Assembly: GCA_001298575.1 (NCBI GenBank) | Contig: LJCV01000099.1 | Location: forward strand, 124,001 to 188,000 | Reading direction: 5' to 3' | DNA: 64,000 nucleotides | Source: Actinobacteria bacterium OK074 | Lineage (GTDB): Bacteria > Actinomycetota > Actinomycetes > Streptomycetales > Streptomycetaceae | Shown here: one piece after another, positions 15,841 to 24,642 of the stretch | Position numbering within the stretch: the first letter of the stretch is position 1 | Layout: each line of letters opens with the position of its first letter | Notes under the pieces: generated by a model | The model's input: only the letters and a program-made list of their open reading frames with translations | Told to the model about the DNA's origin: nothing | Database searches by the model: none | Position numbers and translations under genes: made by a program

Positions 15841-17632
15841 GCTCCATCTCGGCGACTGGGTCAACGACGGCGTCAACTGGCTCGTCGACCACATGAGTTG
15901 GCTCTTCGACGCGATCAAGTCGGTCGTCGAGGGCATGTACGACGGCGTCGACGCCGTCCTGACCGGCCCGCAACCCCTGCTGCTCGCCGGCATCCTGGCC
16001 GTCCTCGCATGGTGGCTGCGCGGCCTGGTCGCGGGTGTCCTCGCGTTCGCCGGATTCGCCCTCGTCGACTCGCTCGCCCTGTGGGACGACGCCATGTCGA
16101 CGCTCTCCCTCGTCCTGGTCGCGACCGTGATCGCCCTGCTGATCGCCGTCCCGCTGGGCATCTGGGCGGCCCGCTCCAAGGCCGTCTCCACCGCGCTGCG
16201 GCCGGTGCTCGACCTGATGCAGACCATGCCGTCGATGGTGCTGCTGATCCCGGCCATCCTGTTCTTCGGTACCGGCGTGCCCGCCGGAGTCGTGGCCACC
16301 CTGATCTTCGCGATAGCGCCCGGCGTCCGCATGACCGAGCTGGGCATCCGCCAGGTCGACGCCGAACTCGTCGAAGCCGCCGAGGCGTTCGGCACCTCGC
16401 CGCGCGACACCCTGCTGCGGGTACAGCTGCCGCTGGCGCTGCCGACCATCATGGCGGGCGTCAACCAGGTCATCATGCTGGGCCTGTCCATGGTCGTCAT
16501 CGCGGGCATGGTCGGCACCGGCGGCCTCGGCGGCGCTGTCAACGAGGCCATCGGCCAGCTCGACATCGGCCTCGGCTTCGAGGCGGGCCTCGGCATCGTG
16601 GTCCTGGCCATCTACCTCGACCGGGTCACCGGCGCGCTCGGCGACCAGATCTCCCCGCTCGGCCGCCGCGCCGCCGCCAAGGCCCGCGCCGCCGGGGGCG
16701 TCCAGCTGTGGCACCACCGGCCCCGCCCCGCGGTCGCCGTCGTCGGCGTGGTCGTGCTCGCCCTGGTCGCGGGCGGCCTCGGCATCTTCGGCTCGTCCTC
16801 CGAGACCTCCACGGTGACCGGCGTGGACGTCGGCAAGGGCAAGAAGATCAGCATCGGCTACATCCCCTGGGACGAGGGCATCGCCTCCACCTACCTCTGG
16901 AAGGAGATCCTGGAGGAACGCGGCTTCGAGGTCGACACCACCCAGTACGCCGCCGGGCCCCTCTACACAGGCATCGCCACCGGCCGCATCGACTTCGAGA
17001 CCGACGCCTGGCTGCCGACCACCCAGGCCGAGTACTGGAAGAAGTACGGCGACCGGATCGACGACCTCGGCAAGTGGTACGGCCCCACCTCCCTGGAGCT
17101 GACCGTCCCCTCCTACGTGAAGGACGTCGACTCCCTCGCCGACCTCAAGGACCACGCGTCCGAGTTCGACGGCAAGATCACCGGCATCGAACCCAGCGCC
17201 GGAATGATGGGCCTGCTCAAGAGCAAGGTCCTCAAGGAGTACGGCCTGGACGGCAGTTACGAGGTCGTCGACGGCTCGACCCCCGCGATGCTCGCCGAAC
17301 TCAAGCGCGCCATCGCCGAGAAGAAGCCCATCGTCGTCACCCTCTGGTCGCCGCACTGGGCGTACAGCGACTACGACCTCAAGAAGCTCAAGGACCCCAA
17401 GGGCGCCTGGGGCAGCGGCGACGGCCTGCACAACATCGCCCGCAAGGGCTTCGCCGCCGACAACCCCGAAGTGGCCAAGTGGCTCAAGGACTTCTCCATG
17501 ACGGAGAAGCAACTCGCCGACCTGGAGGCCCAGATCCAGAAGTCCGGCAAGGGCAAGGAACAGGACGCGGTCCGCACCTGGCTCAAGCAGAACCCCGGCC
17601 TGGTGGACAAGTGGGCTCCGACGGCGGGTTGA
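15833..17632 (+). CDS. opuABC: Glycine betaine/proline ABC transporter, fused permease and substrate-binding protein
   Basis: A 599-residue fusion. Residues about 60-300 form the membrane permease, including the EAA loop EAAEAFGTSPRDTLLRVQLPLALPTIMAGVNQ. A further hydrophobic segment near 300-325 (VAVVGVVVLALVAGGLGIFG) anchors the C-terminal substrate-binding domain (about 335-599) outside the membrane, without lipid modification. The binding domain shows OpuAC/ProX features such as ISIGYIPWDEGIASTYLWKE, with aromatic residues that would form the cage for a quaternary ammonium. Such fusions are known in OpuABC systems. It overlaps opuAA by 8 bases. Confidence 0.92.
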   Translation: MPRLHLGDWVNDGVNWLVDHMSWLFDAIKSVVEGMYDGVDAVLTGPQPLLLAGILAVLAWWLRGLVAGVLAFAGFALVDSLALWDDAMSTLSLVLVATVIALLIAVPLGIWAARSKAVSTALRPVLDLMQTMPSMVLLIPAILFFGTGVPAGVVATLIFAIAPGVRMTELGIRQVDAELVEAAEAFGTSPRDTLLRVQLPLALPTIMAGVNQVIMLGLSMVVIAGMVGTGGLGGAVNEAIGQLDIGLGFEAGLGIVVLAIYLDRVTGALGDQISPLGRRAAAKARAAGGVQLWHHRPRPAVAVVGVVVLALVAGGLGIFGSSSETSTVTGVDVGKGKKISIGYIPWDEGIASTYLWKEILEERGFEVDTTQYAAGPLYTGIATGRIDFETDAWLPTTQAEYWKKYGDRIDDLGKWYGPTSLELTVPSYVKDVDSLADLKDHASEFDGKITGIEPSAGMMGLLKSKVLKEYGLDGSYEVVDGSTPAMLAELKRAIAEKKPIVVTLWSPHWAYSDYDLKKLKDPKGAWGSGDGLHNIARKGFAADNPEVAKWLKDFSMTEKQLADLEAQIQKSGKGKEQDAVRTWLKQNPGLVDKWAPTAG

Positions 17633-17791
17633 GCGGGGATCTCCGCGACCGGTCGGGCGAGGGCTCGCACCGCCGGGTGACCGACCGACAGGCCGGATTC
17701 GAACAAGTCGGATTCGGACAACCACAGAGAGCTACATCCCTGCCCTTGGCCCGGCGCACAGTCCGCCGGAACGGGTGAATGCCTCCTTCCA

Positions 17792-17827
17792 CGCGCCCCG
17801 GAGCCTCCCACAGGGTTCCGGGGCGCG
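17792..17827 (+). terminator. Hairpin terminator after the opuA genes
   Basis: Perfect 11-bp stem CGCGCCCCGGA (17792-17802) with TCCGGGGCGCG (17817-17827) and a 14-base loop, 160 bp after the transporter stop. There is no U-run, as is common for Streptomyces terminators. The rest of the 420-bp gap (17633-18052) holds no gene and must contain the promoter of the next regulator. Confidence 0.6.
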
Positions 17828-18052
17828 CCCCGATCGCGGCAACGGCCACCGGCCGCGGAAACCGGGGGAATAGCGGGGAACCAGTCCCTGGCGCGATCTG
17901 TGGCCCTTACGCTCCAACGATGTGACGGCGATGTGACGGGCGCATGAAACGGTTTGCCGAACATGCGTAGGGTGCAGAGAACTCATCAGAGGCGGACCTG
18001 TCGCCACAGACCTGTCGGAACGGACCTACGAGCGAGGGAGGGAGCCGGAGCT

Positions 18053-18628
18053 ATGGGCGACCACAAAGAACAGCCCCTACGGGTGGGCGCGGCCGTCCGG
18101 CGGCGGCGCCGGGCACTGGAGCTCACACTCGCCGTCGTGGCCGGGCGCAGCGGCCTGTCGGTCCCGTTCCTCAGCCAGGTGGAGAACGAGCGGGCCCGCC
18201 CCAGCCGCCCCTCCCTCGAAGCCATCGCCGACGCCCTCGGCACCACCGCCGTCGAACTCCTCGCCGCCGCCGACCCGGCCCGCAGCGTCGACGTCGTGCG
18301 CGCCGACGACAGCGAGTTCGCGCCCGCCCAGCCCCGGGTGCGCCCGCTGGTGCGCGGCCACCACCAGCTGCACGCCATGGAGTTCATCGGCGACCACGAC
18401 GGCGGCCGCGAATTCCAGCACCGCAACGACGAGTTGATGTACGTCGTCGACGGCGCCGTCGAGGTCGAGGCCGAGGGCCGCGCCCACCGGCTGGGCCCCG
18501 GCGACACGCTCTACCTCACCGGCGGGGTCCGCCACCGCTGGCGGGCGACGGTGCCGGACACCCGGGTGATCGTCGTCGCCGTGGCCGACCACATCGACGC
18601 GGTGGAGGAGGGCTCCGGCCACCGCTGA
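18053..18628 (+). CDS. XRE family regulator with C-terminal cupin domain
   Basis: A 191-residue regulator. The helix-turn-helix spans about residues 14-68 (RRRRRALELTLAVVAGRSGLS, then FLSQVENERARPSRPSLEAIADALG). The cupin sensor spans about 105-185 and includes FQHRNDELMYVVDGAVEVEAEGRAHRLGPGDTLYLTGGVRHRWRA. XRE-cupin proteins commonly sense amino acids, amines or sugars. It lies downstream of the betaine transporter and could control it, but no shared operator was seen. The ATG at 18053 follows GGAG. Confidence 0.88.
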   Translation: MGDHKEQPLRVGAAVRRRRRALELTLAVVAGRSGLSVPFLSQVENERARPSRPSLEAIADALGTTAVELLAAADPARSVDVVRADDSEFAPAQPRVRPLVRGHHQLHAMEFIGDHDGGREFQHRNDELMYVVDGAVEVEAEGRAHRLGPGDTLYLTGGVRHRWRATVPDTRVIVVAVADHIDAVEEGSGHR

Positions 18629-18681
18629 GCCGCTTGAGCCGCTACGGCGCCGGCGTCGTCGTACGCGGCGATACTTTCCGC

Positions 18682-19398
18682 ATGGCCGTCCCGCGTGTCG
18701 TCTCCCTGGTGCCCTCGCTCACCGAGGCGGTGGCCGCGTCCGTGCCCGGGGCGCTGGCCGGGGCCACCGACTGGTGCAGCCATCCGGCGGAACTCGACGT
18801 CGTCCGGATCGGTGGCACCAAGAACCCGGACGTCGGGCACATCGTCCGCCTCGCCCCCGACCTGGTGGTCGCCAACGAGGAGGAGAACCGGGAGCCGGAC
18901 CTGGCCGCCCTGCGCGCCGCCGGGATCGAGGTCCTGGTCACCGAGGTGCGGGACGTGCCGGGGGCCCTGCGCGAACTGGACCGGGTGGTCCGCGCCTGCG
19001 GGGCCCCGGCACGGCCGCGCTGGCTGGACGAGGCGGAGCGGGCGTGGTCGGAGCTGCCGGAACCGCCGCGCCGCAGGACCGCCGTCGTGCCGGTCTGGCG
19101 GCGGCCCTGGATGGTGCTCGGCCGGGACACCTTCGCCGGGGACGTCCTGGCCCGCCTCGGCGTCGACAACGCGTACGCGCACCACGCCGACCGCTACCCG
19201 CGCATTCCGCTCGCCGAACTGCGGGCCACCGCCCCCGAGTTGGTCGTCCTGCCCGACGAGCCCTACCGCTTCACCGCCGACGACGGCCCCGAAGCCTTCC
19301 CCGGCACCCCCTGCGCGCTCGTCGACGGACGCCAACTCACCTGGTACGGACCGTCGTTGGCCGAGGCCCCGCGGGTCCTCGCGTCAACTCTCCGCTGA
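18682..19398 (+). CDS. Helical backbone metal receptor-like (BtuF/FhuD-fold) protein without signal peptide
   Basis: A 238-residue periplasmic-binding-protein-fold protein. It has PRVVSLVPSLTEAVAA at the N-terminus, as in BtuF, and DVGHIVRLAPDLVVANEEENREPDLAALRAAGIEV in the middle. There is no signal peptide or lipobox at the chosen ATG (18682) or at the upstream TTG (18634), so it seems cytosolic, like a known group of stand-alone members. The ligand is unknown. Its last 62 bases overlap the 3' end of the convergent transporter gene. Confidence 0.75.
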   Translation: MAVPRVVSLVPSLTEAVAASVPGALAGATDWCSHPAELDVVRIGGTKNPDVGHIVRLAPDLVVANEEENREPDLAALRAAGIEVLVTEVRDVPGALRELDRVVRACGAPARPRWLDEAERAWSELPEPPRRRTAVVPVWRRPWMVLGRDTFAGDVLARLGVDNAYAHHADRYPRIPLAELRATAPELVVLPDEPYRFTADDGPEAFPGTPCALVDGRQLTWYGPSLAEAPRVLASTLR

Positions 19399-20500
19399 CC
19401 AGCCCGCGTACGGTACCCGCGGCGGCCACGGCCCAGGCGGCGACCAGCAGTCCGTACAGCGCGACGGCGAGCCCGTCGAGGACGACGAGTCCGGTGCGGC
19501 GGGCCAGCGCCTCCGCGCCCGTCGCGCACGTGCCCACGGGGAAGGTGAACGCCCACCACGTCATCGCGAACCGCATCCCCCGCCGCCGCGCCCGCACCAC
19601 CAGCGCCCCCGCGAGCCCAAGCCACAGCAGCGCGAACCCGGTCACGGGCACGCCGTACAGCACGGCGAACACGGCGAACCCGCTGTTGTACGGCGCCGGT
19701 ACGGCACCGGGGGCCACGTCCGCGAACCTGCCGACGGCGGTGGTGGACTGCCCCAGCGGCCCGAGGACCAGGAACAGCGTCGGCGTGAGCGCGAGCGGCA
19801 GCGGCCCCGCGGTGACCAGCCGGGCCACGACGACCGGCAGGAGCAGCAACGTGGCCAGCAGACTCAGCCCGAACAGGCCGAGGCAGCCGATGAGGAGGCT
19901 CTGACGGGCCTGCCCGGCGGGCAGGTGCGGGACCAGGAGCGGCCCCAGCGCGGCGGACACCATGGGCGCGACCAGCGGAAGCAGCCACACGGGTCCCGCG
20001 TCGGCCGGGCCGATGCGGTGCCTGGTGATCATGAGATACGGGACGGCGACCGCCACGGCCACGGCGGCGACCGTACCGGCACCGAAGAGGACGACGTCGA
20101 GCGCGACGGCCGCCCGGGAACCGATCACGTCCGCGCCGACGGTGACCGCACCGCCGCCGACCGCCAGCAGCGCCATGGGCGGGCAGCCGTAGAAGGGCGC
20201 GACGGCCGGGTCGAGGAGATGGGCGCGGGCCTGGTCGCGATGGTGGCCCCAGTGCAGGGCCCGGGCGGCCAGGAGAGCGGTCAGCAGCGCCAGGGCGAGG
20301 AGCCAGACGGCCGCGCAGGCGGTGCGCAGGCCCGGCGGGGCGACGGCCGGGGGGAGGCCCGCCCCGGCGGTGGCGACGATCGCGGTGCCCATGACGACGG
20401 CGTACCAGTTCGGGCCGAGGTGCCGCGCGGCGGGGAAGCGGTGGGGGACGGCGGCGGGGCGCGCGTCGGTGCGGAGCGGTAGCTGTGCGGCGGTGGCCAT
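19337..20500 (-). CDS. TDT family transporter (TehA/Mae1-like)
   Basis: A 387-residue membrane protein with about ten hydrophobic segments and the family start LGPNWYAVVMGTAIVATAG. It also has NSGFAVFAVLYGVPVTGFALLWLGLA and FAMTWWAFTFPVGTCATGAEAL. The tellurite-resistance/dicarboxylate transporter family moves C4-dicarboxylates, sulfite or other anions. The divergent LysR gene 70 bp away is of the CysL-like kind, which hints at sulfite or organic acid control, but the substrate is unproven. The ATG at 20500 is used. A 62-base 3' overlap with the convergent neighbour leaves no room for a separate terminator. Confidence 0.82.
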   Translation of the reverse strand: MATAAQLPLRTDARPAAVPHRFPAARHLGPNWYAVVMGTAIVATAGAGLPPAVAPPGLRTACAAVWLLALALLTALLAARALHWGHHRDQARAHLLDPAVAPFYGCPPMALLAVGGGAVTVGADVIGSRAAVALDVVLFGAGTVAAVAVAVAVPYLMITRHRIGPADAGPVWLLPLVAPMVSAALGPLLVPHLPAGQARQSLLIGCLGLFGLSLLATLLLLPVVVARLVTAGPLPLALTPTLFLVLGPLGQSTTAVGRFADVAPGAVPAPYNSGFAVFAVLYGVPVTGFALLWLGLAGALVVRARRRGMRFAMTWWAFTFPVGTCATGAEALARRTGLVVLDGLAVALYGLLVAAWAVAAAGTVRGLVSGELTRGPAGPRPTTVRTR

Positions 20501-20548
20501 ACGTCCACGGTCGGGCCGCCGGGCGGCCGTCACCAGGGAGTACGGGCC

Positions 20549-20560
20549 TATGGTGACATA
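20549..20560. promoter_or_regulatory. Candidate LysR binding site in the divergent TDT/LysR promoter
   Basis: TATGGTGACATA is an inverted repeat TATG-gtga-CATA in the 70-bp gap between the divergent start codons, and another TATG lies near the LysR start. LysR proteins usually bind interrupted palindromes in such gaps; the assignment rests on position only. Confidence 0.4.
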
Positions 20561-20570
20561 AGCTGGGTTT

Positions 20571-21515
20571 ATGACTGAACGGGCGATGGGCGCAGGGACC
20601 GGGGCGGGTGGCACGCCGGGCGGCGGTCTCGCCCATCGCGTGCCGGACCTCGGCGCACTGGAACTGCTGCTGGCCGTGGCCCGGCTCGGCAGTCTGGGCC
20701 GGGCGGCCCGGGAGGTGGGCATCACCCAGCCCGCCGCGAGCAGCCGGATCCGGTCCATGGAACGGCAGTTGGGCGTGGCCCTCGTGGACCGCTCACCGCG
20801 CGGCTCCCAACTCACCGAGGCGGGCGCGCTGGTGACCGACTGGGCGCTACGAGTCGTGGAGGCGGCCGAGGTGTTCGACGCGGGAGCCCAGGCGCTGCGC
20901 GACCGCCGGGACTCGCGGCTGCGGGTGGCGGCGAGCATGACGATCGCCGAATACCTGCTCCCCGGCTGGCTGATCGCCCTGCGCGCCCACCGCCCCGACA
21001 CTGCGGTCTCCCTCCTCGCGGGCAACTCGACGACGGTCGCGGAACGCCTGCTGGCCGACCAGGCGGACCTCGGCTTCGTCGAGGGCCTCACCGTCCCCCA
21101 GGGCCTCGACTCGACCGTGGTCGCCCGCGACCGCCTCCTGGTGGTGACCTCCCCGGCCCACCCCTGGTCCCGCCGCCGAAAGCCGCTGTCGGCACCCGAG
21201 TTGGCGGCAACCCCCCTGATCCTCCGAGAGGAGGGCTCGGGCACCAGACAAGTCCTGGCAGCAGCCCTGGGCGGCGAACTGGCCCGCCCCCTCCTGGAGT
21301 TGTCCTCCACAACGGCAGTCAAGTCATCGGTGGTGACGGGCGCGGGCCCGGCAGTACTCAGCGAACTGGCGGTGGGGGAGGAACTGGCATCGCGGCGGTT
21401 GGTGAGCATCCCGGTGGAGGGGGTGGAACTGGGCAGAAAGCTGCGGGCGGTGTGGCGCAGGGGCCAACGCCCAACGGGCCCCGGCCGCGACCTGCTGAGC
21501 CTGACACGGGGGTAG
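20571..21515 (+). CDS. LysR family transcriptional regulator
   Basis: A 314-residue LysR regulator. The helix-turn-helix spans about residues 28-85 (LELLLAVARLGSLGRAAREVGITQPAASSRIRSMERQLG), followed by an effector domain of the type-2 periplasmic fold (LRVAASMTIAEYLLPGWL, GFVEG, LVVTSPAHPW, REEGSGTRQVL). The last motif is common in CysL/YwfK-like regulators. It probably controls the divergent TDT transporter. The ATG at 20571 is the first in frame. Codon use loosens toward the 3' end beside a dispersed repeat. Confidence 0.88.
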   Translation: MTERAMGAGTGAGGTPGGGLAHRVPDLGALELLLAVARLGSLGRAAREVGITQPAASSRIRSMERQLGVALVDRSPRGSQLTEAGALVTDWALRVVEAAEVFDAGAQALRDRRDSRLRVAASMTIAEYLLPGWLIALRAHRPDTAVSLLAGNSTTVAERLLADQADLGFVEGLTVPQGLDSTVVARDRLLVVTSPAHPWSRRRKPLSAPELAATPLILREEGSGTRQVLAAALGGELARPLLELSSTTAVKSSVVTGAGPAVLSELAVGEELASRRLVSIPVEGVELGRKLRAVWRRGQRPTGPGRDLLSLTRG

Positions 21516-21597
21516 CGCCCCGAAAGGGGCGCGGGGCTGTATCGACATGCGGCGCCGCCGCGTGGCCGCGAGCAACCCCCACAACCCCGCAGTCGCC
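21514..21597. repeat. Dispersed intergenic repeat, copy 2 (inverted relative to copy 1)
   Basis: The hairpin GCGCCCC-gaaa-GGGGCGC (21516-21533 region) is followed by GGGGCTGTATCGACATGCGG and a CGCGTGGCCGCGAGCAA stretch. Read on the other strand this matches copy 1 (GCTCGCGGCCACGCGG, then the GCCCCGCGCCCC hairpin). It lies between convergent genes and overlaps the LysR stop. Confidence 0.65.
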
Positions 21598-21634
21598 CAC
21601 GCACCCGAAACCCCCCACCCCAAGAGGCGAACCG

Positions 21635-22321
21635 TCAAGCCGCAGCCCGCACAAGCGCTGACATCACCCGATCATCCACCCCCATCTCCGGATGCCACTG
21701 CACCCCCAACACCCACCCCTCCCCAGGGAGTTCAACCGCCTCCACCGTCCCGTCCTCCGCGAACGCGGCCCCCACCAGCCCCGCCCCCAACCGCTCCACC
21801 GCCTGGTGGTGATACGTCGGCACCTCCACCCCCTCCGCCGCGATCGACGCGTACAGCGTCCCCGGCACGGGCTTCACCGCGTGGCGCCCGAACACCCCCA
21901 CCTCGTCCCCGACATGCCCGTCGAGATGCTGCACGAGCGTCCCGCCCAGCGCCACGTTCAGCAGCTGCATCCCCCGGCAGATGCCGAGCAACGGCGTCCC
22001 GCTCGCCAACGCGGCCTCGATCAGGGCCAGTTCCCACGCGTCCCGTTCGGGCGCGGGCGGCCCACAGCGGGGCTCGCGTGCGGCGCCGTACCGGGCGGGC
22101 TCGACGTCGGGGCCGCCCGCGATCACCAGCCCGTCCAGCCGCCGCACGGCATCCGCCGCGTGCGCGGGATCGTCCGGCGGCAACATCGCGGCGAGCCCCC
22201 CGGCCCGCTGCACCAGCCGCGGGTACCCGACGGGCAGCAGCGCCGCGTCCAGCTGCCAGACGCCCCACCGGGCCCCGGCCTCCAGATACGTACTCACACC
22301 GATCAACGGCCGTCCGGTCAC
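21635..22321 (-). CDS. Gamma-glutamyl hydrolase-like class I amidotransferase (peptidase C26, PuuD-like)
   Basis: Hydrolyses a gamma-glutamyl bond, releasing glutamate. A protein of 228 residues; the nucleophile is Cys105 in LLGICRGMQLLN, and the His200/Glu202 pair is in GVQWHPEM. It resembles PuuD-like hydrolases of gamma-glutamylated amines. GTG 22321 follows GGGAGGGC and is preferred; a GTG at 22348 would add nine residues with a weaker site. It stands downstream of a FadR-type regulator and near a GlnA4-like synthetase, so it likely removes the glutamyl group at the end of that pathway. This role is inference from context. Confidence 0.85.
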   Translation of the reverse strand: MTGRPLIGVSTYLEAGARWGVWQLDAALLPVGYPRLVQRAGGLAAMLPPDDPAHAADAVRRLDGLVIAGGPDVEPARYGAAREPRCGPPAPERDAWELALIEAALASGTPLLGICRGMQLLNVALGGTLVQHLDGHVGDEVGVFGRHAVKPVPGTLYASIAAEGVEVPTYHHQAVERLGAGLVGAAFAEDGTVEAVELPGEGWVLGVQWHPEMGVDDRVMSALVRAAA

Positions 22322-22402
22322 GCTGCCCTCCCAGGGGTCCAATGGCACACAGGCACACCTTTACGGGGCGAATGGCACGGTTTCAAGACCGTGCCCGCCC
22401 CG

Positions 22403-22432
22403 TGGACACCAAGGACCCCTGGACACCAAGGA
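22403..22432. repeat. Short direct repeat between the hydrolase and GntR genes
   Basis: TGGACACCAAGGA appears at 22403-22415 and 22420-22432 (period 17), with a third partial copy (CCAAGGACCC) at about 22440. It lies in the 128-bp gap downstream of the GntR stop and may form part of the hydrolase promoter. Confidence 0.5.
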
Positions 22433-22449
22433 GCGGAAGCCAAGGACCC

Positions 22450-23196
22450 TCACGCCAAAAATCCCCGCAGCAGCGCCGCCGTCCCGCCGCAGTGCTCGCG
22501 CATCATCTCCCGCGCCCCGTCCGCGTCGCCGTCGAGTACCGCCTCCACCAGCGCCGCGTGCTGCCGCTGGGAGTGCTCCAGGTTGCGCACCAGGAGCGGG
22601 ATGCAGTCCAGGAGGTCGTTCACGGTGGCCCGGACGGCCGCGTACTGGGCCGTCAGTGACGGCGAGCCGCAGAGTTCGGCGAGGGTCAGGTGCAGCAGGG
22701 TGTCCAGGCGCCGGTACTGGTCCAGCGGGGCGTCCTGGGTGCGTGCCAGCGCCTCGCGCAGCCGCTCCGCCTGCTCGTCGGTGAGGCCGTGCGCCGCGCA
22801 CAGGCCCGCCGCGCCCACCTCCAGGACCTCCCGGAAGCGCAGCACGTCCTCGATGTCGGTCTCGGCGATCCGGCGCCGCAGCTCGTCCTCGCCGCCCGCG
22901 TCGGTGCGCGGCAGCACGAAGGTGCCGCCGTAGCGGCCGCGCCGGGACTCCACCAGGCCCTGGTCCTGGAGCACCTTGAGGACCTCGCGCAGCGTCACCC
23001 GGCTGATGCCGAGCCGCTCGGCCAGCTCCCGCTCGGCGGGCAGCCGTTCGCCGCCGGGCACCAGGCCGAGCCGGACCACCTGGAGTATCTGCTCCAGGGC
23101 CTCCTCGAAGCCGTTGCCCGCCCGCACCGGCCGCAGCACGGGCGTCAGCCCGTCCGCCAGGCCGCCGAGGCTCCCGTCGGCCTCTGCCTGCGACAT
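22450..23196 (-). CDS. FadR-type GntR regulator (EpuRI-like)
   Basis: A 248-residue regulator. The winged helix spans about residues 25-95 (LVPGGERLPAERELAERLGISRVTLREVLKVLQDQGLVESRRGRYGGTFV) and the FCD effector domain about 105-245 (DVLRFREVLEVGAAGLCAAHG, then MMREHC). It is divergent from the GlnA4-like synthetase gene with 76 bp between starts. From memory, the corresponding S. coelicolor regulator (EpuRI) represses polyamine/ethanolamine gamma-glutamylation genes. The ATG at 23196 was chosen because the upstream residues are non-conserved. Confidence 0.85.
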   Translation of the reverse strand: MSQAEADGSLGGLADGLTPVLRPVRAGNGFEEALEQILQVVRLGLVPGGERLPAERELAERLGISRVTLREVLKVLQDQGLVESRRGRYGGTFVLPRTDAGGEDELRRRIAETDIEDVLRFREVLEVGAAGLCAAHGLTDEQAERLREALARTQDAPLDQYRRLDTLLHLTLAELCGSPSLTAQYAAVRATVNDLLDCIPLLVRNLEHSQRQHAALVEAVLDGDADGAREMMREHCGGTAALLRGFLA

Positions 23197-23272
23197 CCCG
23201 CCGCACCCCCTTCCCAAGCAATGGTTCTCGGCAATACCTTATGACTCCTGGCCGATCGAAGGAGGACTTCCC

Positions 23273-24637
23273 GTGACGGATCGCACGCCACCGCTCGGAG
23301 TCGAGGAACTGCACGCCCTCGTCGCGGGCGGCGAGATCGACACGGTCGTCCTGGCCTTCACCGACATGCAGGGCCGTCTTCAGGGAAAACGCTTCGCCGC
23401 CCGCTTCTTCCTCGACGAGGTCCTGCACCACGGCACCGAGGGCTGCAACTACCTCCTCGCCGTCGACACCGAGATGAACACCGTCGACGGCTACGAGATG
23501 TCCTCCTGGGACCGCGGCTACGGCGACTTCGCCATGCACCCCGACCTGAGCACACTGCGCCGGGTGCCCTGGAACGAGGGTACGGCCCTGCTCATGGCCG
23601 ACCTCGCCTGGAGCGACGGCTCGCCCGTGGTCGCCGCGCCCCGCCAGATCCTGCGCCGCCAGCTGGAGCGCCTCGCCGCCCTCGGGCTGACCGCCCAGGT
23701 CGGCACCGAGCTGGAGTTCATCGTCTTCAAGGACACCTACGAGCAGGCGTGGGACGCCGGTTACAAGGGCCTCACCCCGGCCAACCAGTACAACGTCGAC
23801 TACTCGGTGCTCGGCACCGGCCGCATCGAACCGCTGCTGCGCCGCATCCGCAACGAGATGGCCACCGCCGGGCTGACCGTCGAGTCCGCCAAGGGCGAGT
23901 GCAACCCGGGGCAGCACGAGATCGCCTTCAAGTACGACGAGGCCCTCGTCACCTGCGACCAGCACGCCATCTACAAGACCGGCGCCAAGGAGATCGCCGC
24001 CCAGGAGGGCATGTCGCTCACCTTCATGGCGAAGTTCAACGAGCGCGAGGGCAACTCCTGCCACATCCACCTCTCGCTGACGGACGCCGACGGCCGCAAC
24101 GTCATGGCCGGCGACCGCCCCGGTGAGATGTCCCTCGTCATGCGCCAGTTCCTCGCCGGACAGCTGGCCGCGCTGCGCGAATTCTCGTTGCTCTACGCGC
24201 CCAACGTCAACTCCTACAAACGCTTCCAGCCCGGCTCCTTCGCCCCGACCGCGGTGGCCTGGGGGTTCGACAACCGCACCTGCGCGCTGCGCGTGGTCGG
24301 CCACGGCCGCTCCACCCGCTTCGAGAACCGGTTGCCGGGCGGCGACGTCAACCCGTACCTCGCCGTGGCCGGACTGGTGGCGGCCGGACTGCACGGCATA
24401 GAGCAGGAGTTGGAGCTCCCGGAGGCGTGCGCGGGCAACGCGTACACCGCCGGGTACGAGCACGTGCCCACCACCCTCCACGAGGCCGCCGAACTCTGGG
24501 AGAACAGCCCCGTCGCGAAGGCCGCCTTCGGTGACGAGGTGGTCGCCCACTACCGCAACATGGCCCGCGTCGAACTGGCCGCGTTCGACGCAGCGGTAAC
24601 CGACTGGGAGCTGCGCCGCTCCTTCGAACGCCTGTGA
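23273..24637 (+). CDS. glnA4: Gamma-glutamylamine synthetase, GlnA4-like (glutamine synthetase family)
   Basis: A 454-residue member of the glutamine synthetase superfamily. It would ligate glutamate to an amine using ATP. The S. coelicolor GlnA4 is reported to be a gamma-glutamylethanolamide synthetase. Family motifs are present: TELEFIVFK, KGECNPGQHEIAFKYDEAL, NSCHIHLSL, KRFQPGSFAPTAVAWGFDNRT and FENRLPGGDVNPYLAVA. The region that forms the ammonium site in true glutamine synthetases is replaced (SSWDRGYGDF), which fits a larger amine substrate. GTG 23273 follows GAAGGAGG at good spacing. It is divergent from the GntR gene, with ALDH and SDR genes downstream. A polyamine ligase (GlnA2/A3 type) is the alternative. 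Confidence 0.85.
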   Translation: MTDRTPPLGVEELHALVAGGEIDTVVLAFTDMQGRLQGKRFAARFFLDEVLHHGTEGCNYLLAVDTEMNTVDGYEMSSWDRGYGDFAMHPDLSTLRRVPWNEGTALLMADLAWSDGSPVVAAPRQILRRQLERLAALGLTAQVGTELEFIVFKDTYEQAWDAGYKGLTPANQYNVDYSVLGTGRIEPLLRRIRNEMATAGLTVESAKGECNPGQHEIAFKYDEALVTCDQHAIYKTGAKEIAAQEGMSLTFMAKFNEREGNSCHIHLSLTDADGRNVMAGDRPGEMSLVMRQFLAGQLAALREFSLLYAPNVNSYKRFQPGSFAPTAVAWGFDNRTCALRVVGHGRSTRFENRLPGGDVNPYLAVAGLVAAGLHGIEQELELPEACAGNAYTAGYEHVPTTLHEAAELWENSPVAKAAFGDEVVAHYRNMARVELAAFDAAVTDWELRRSFERL

Positions 24638-24642
24638 CATCC

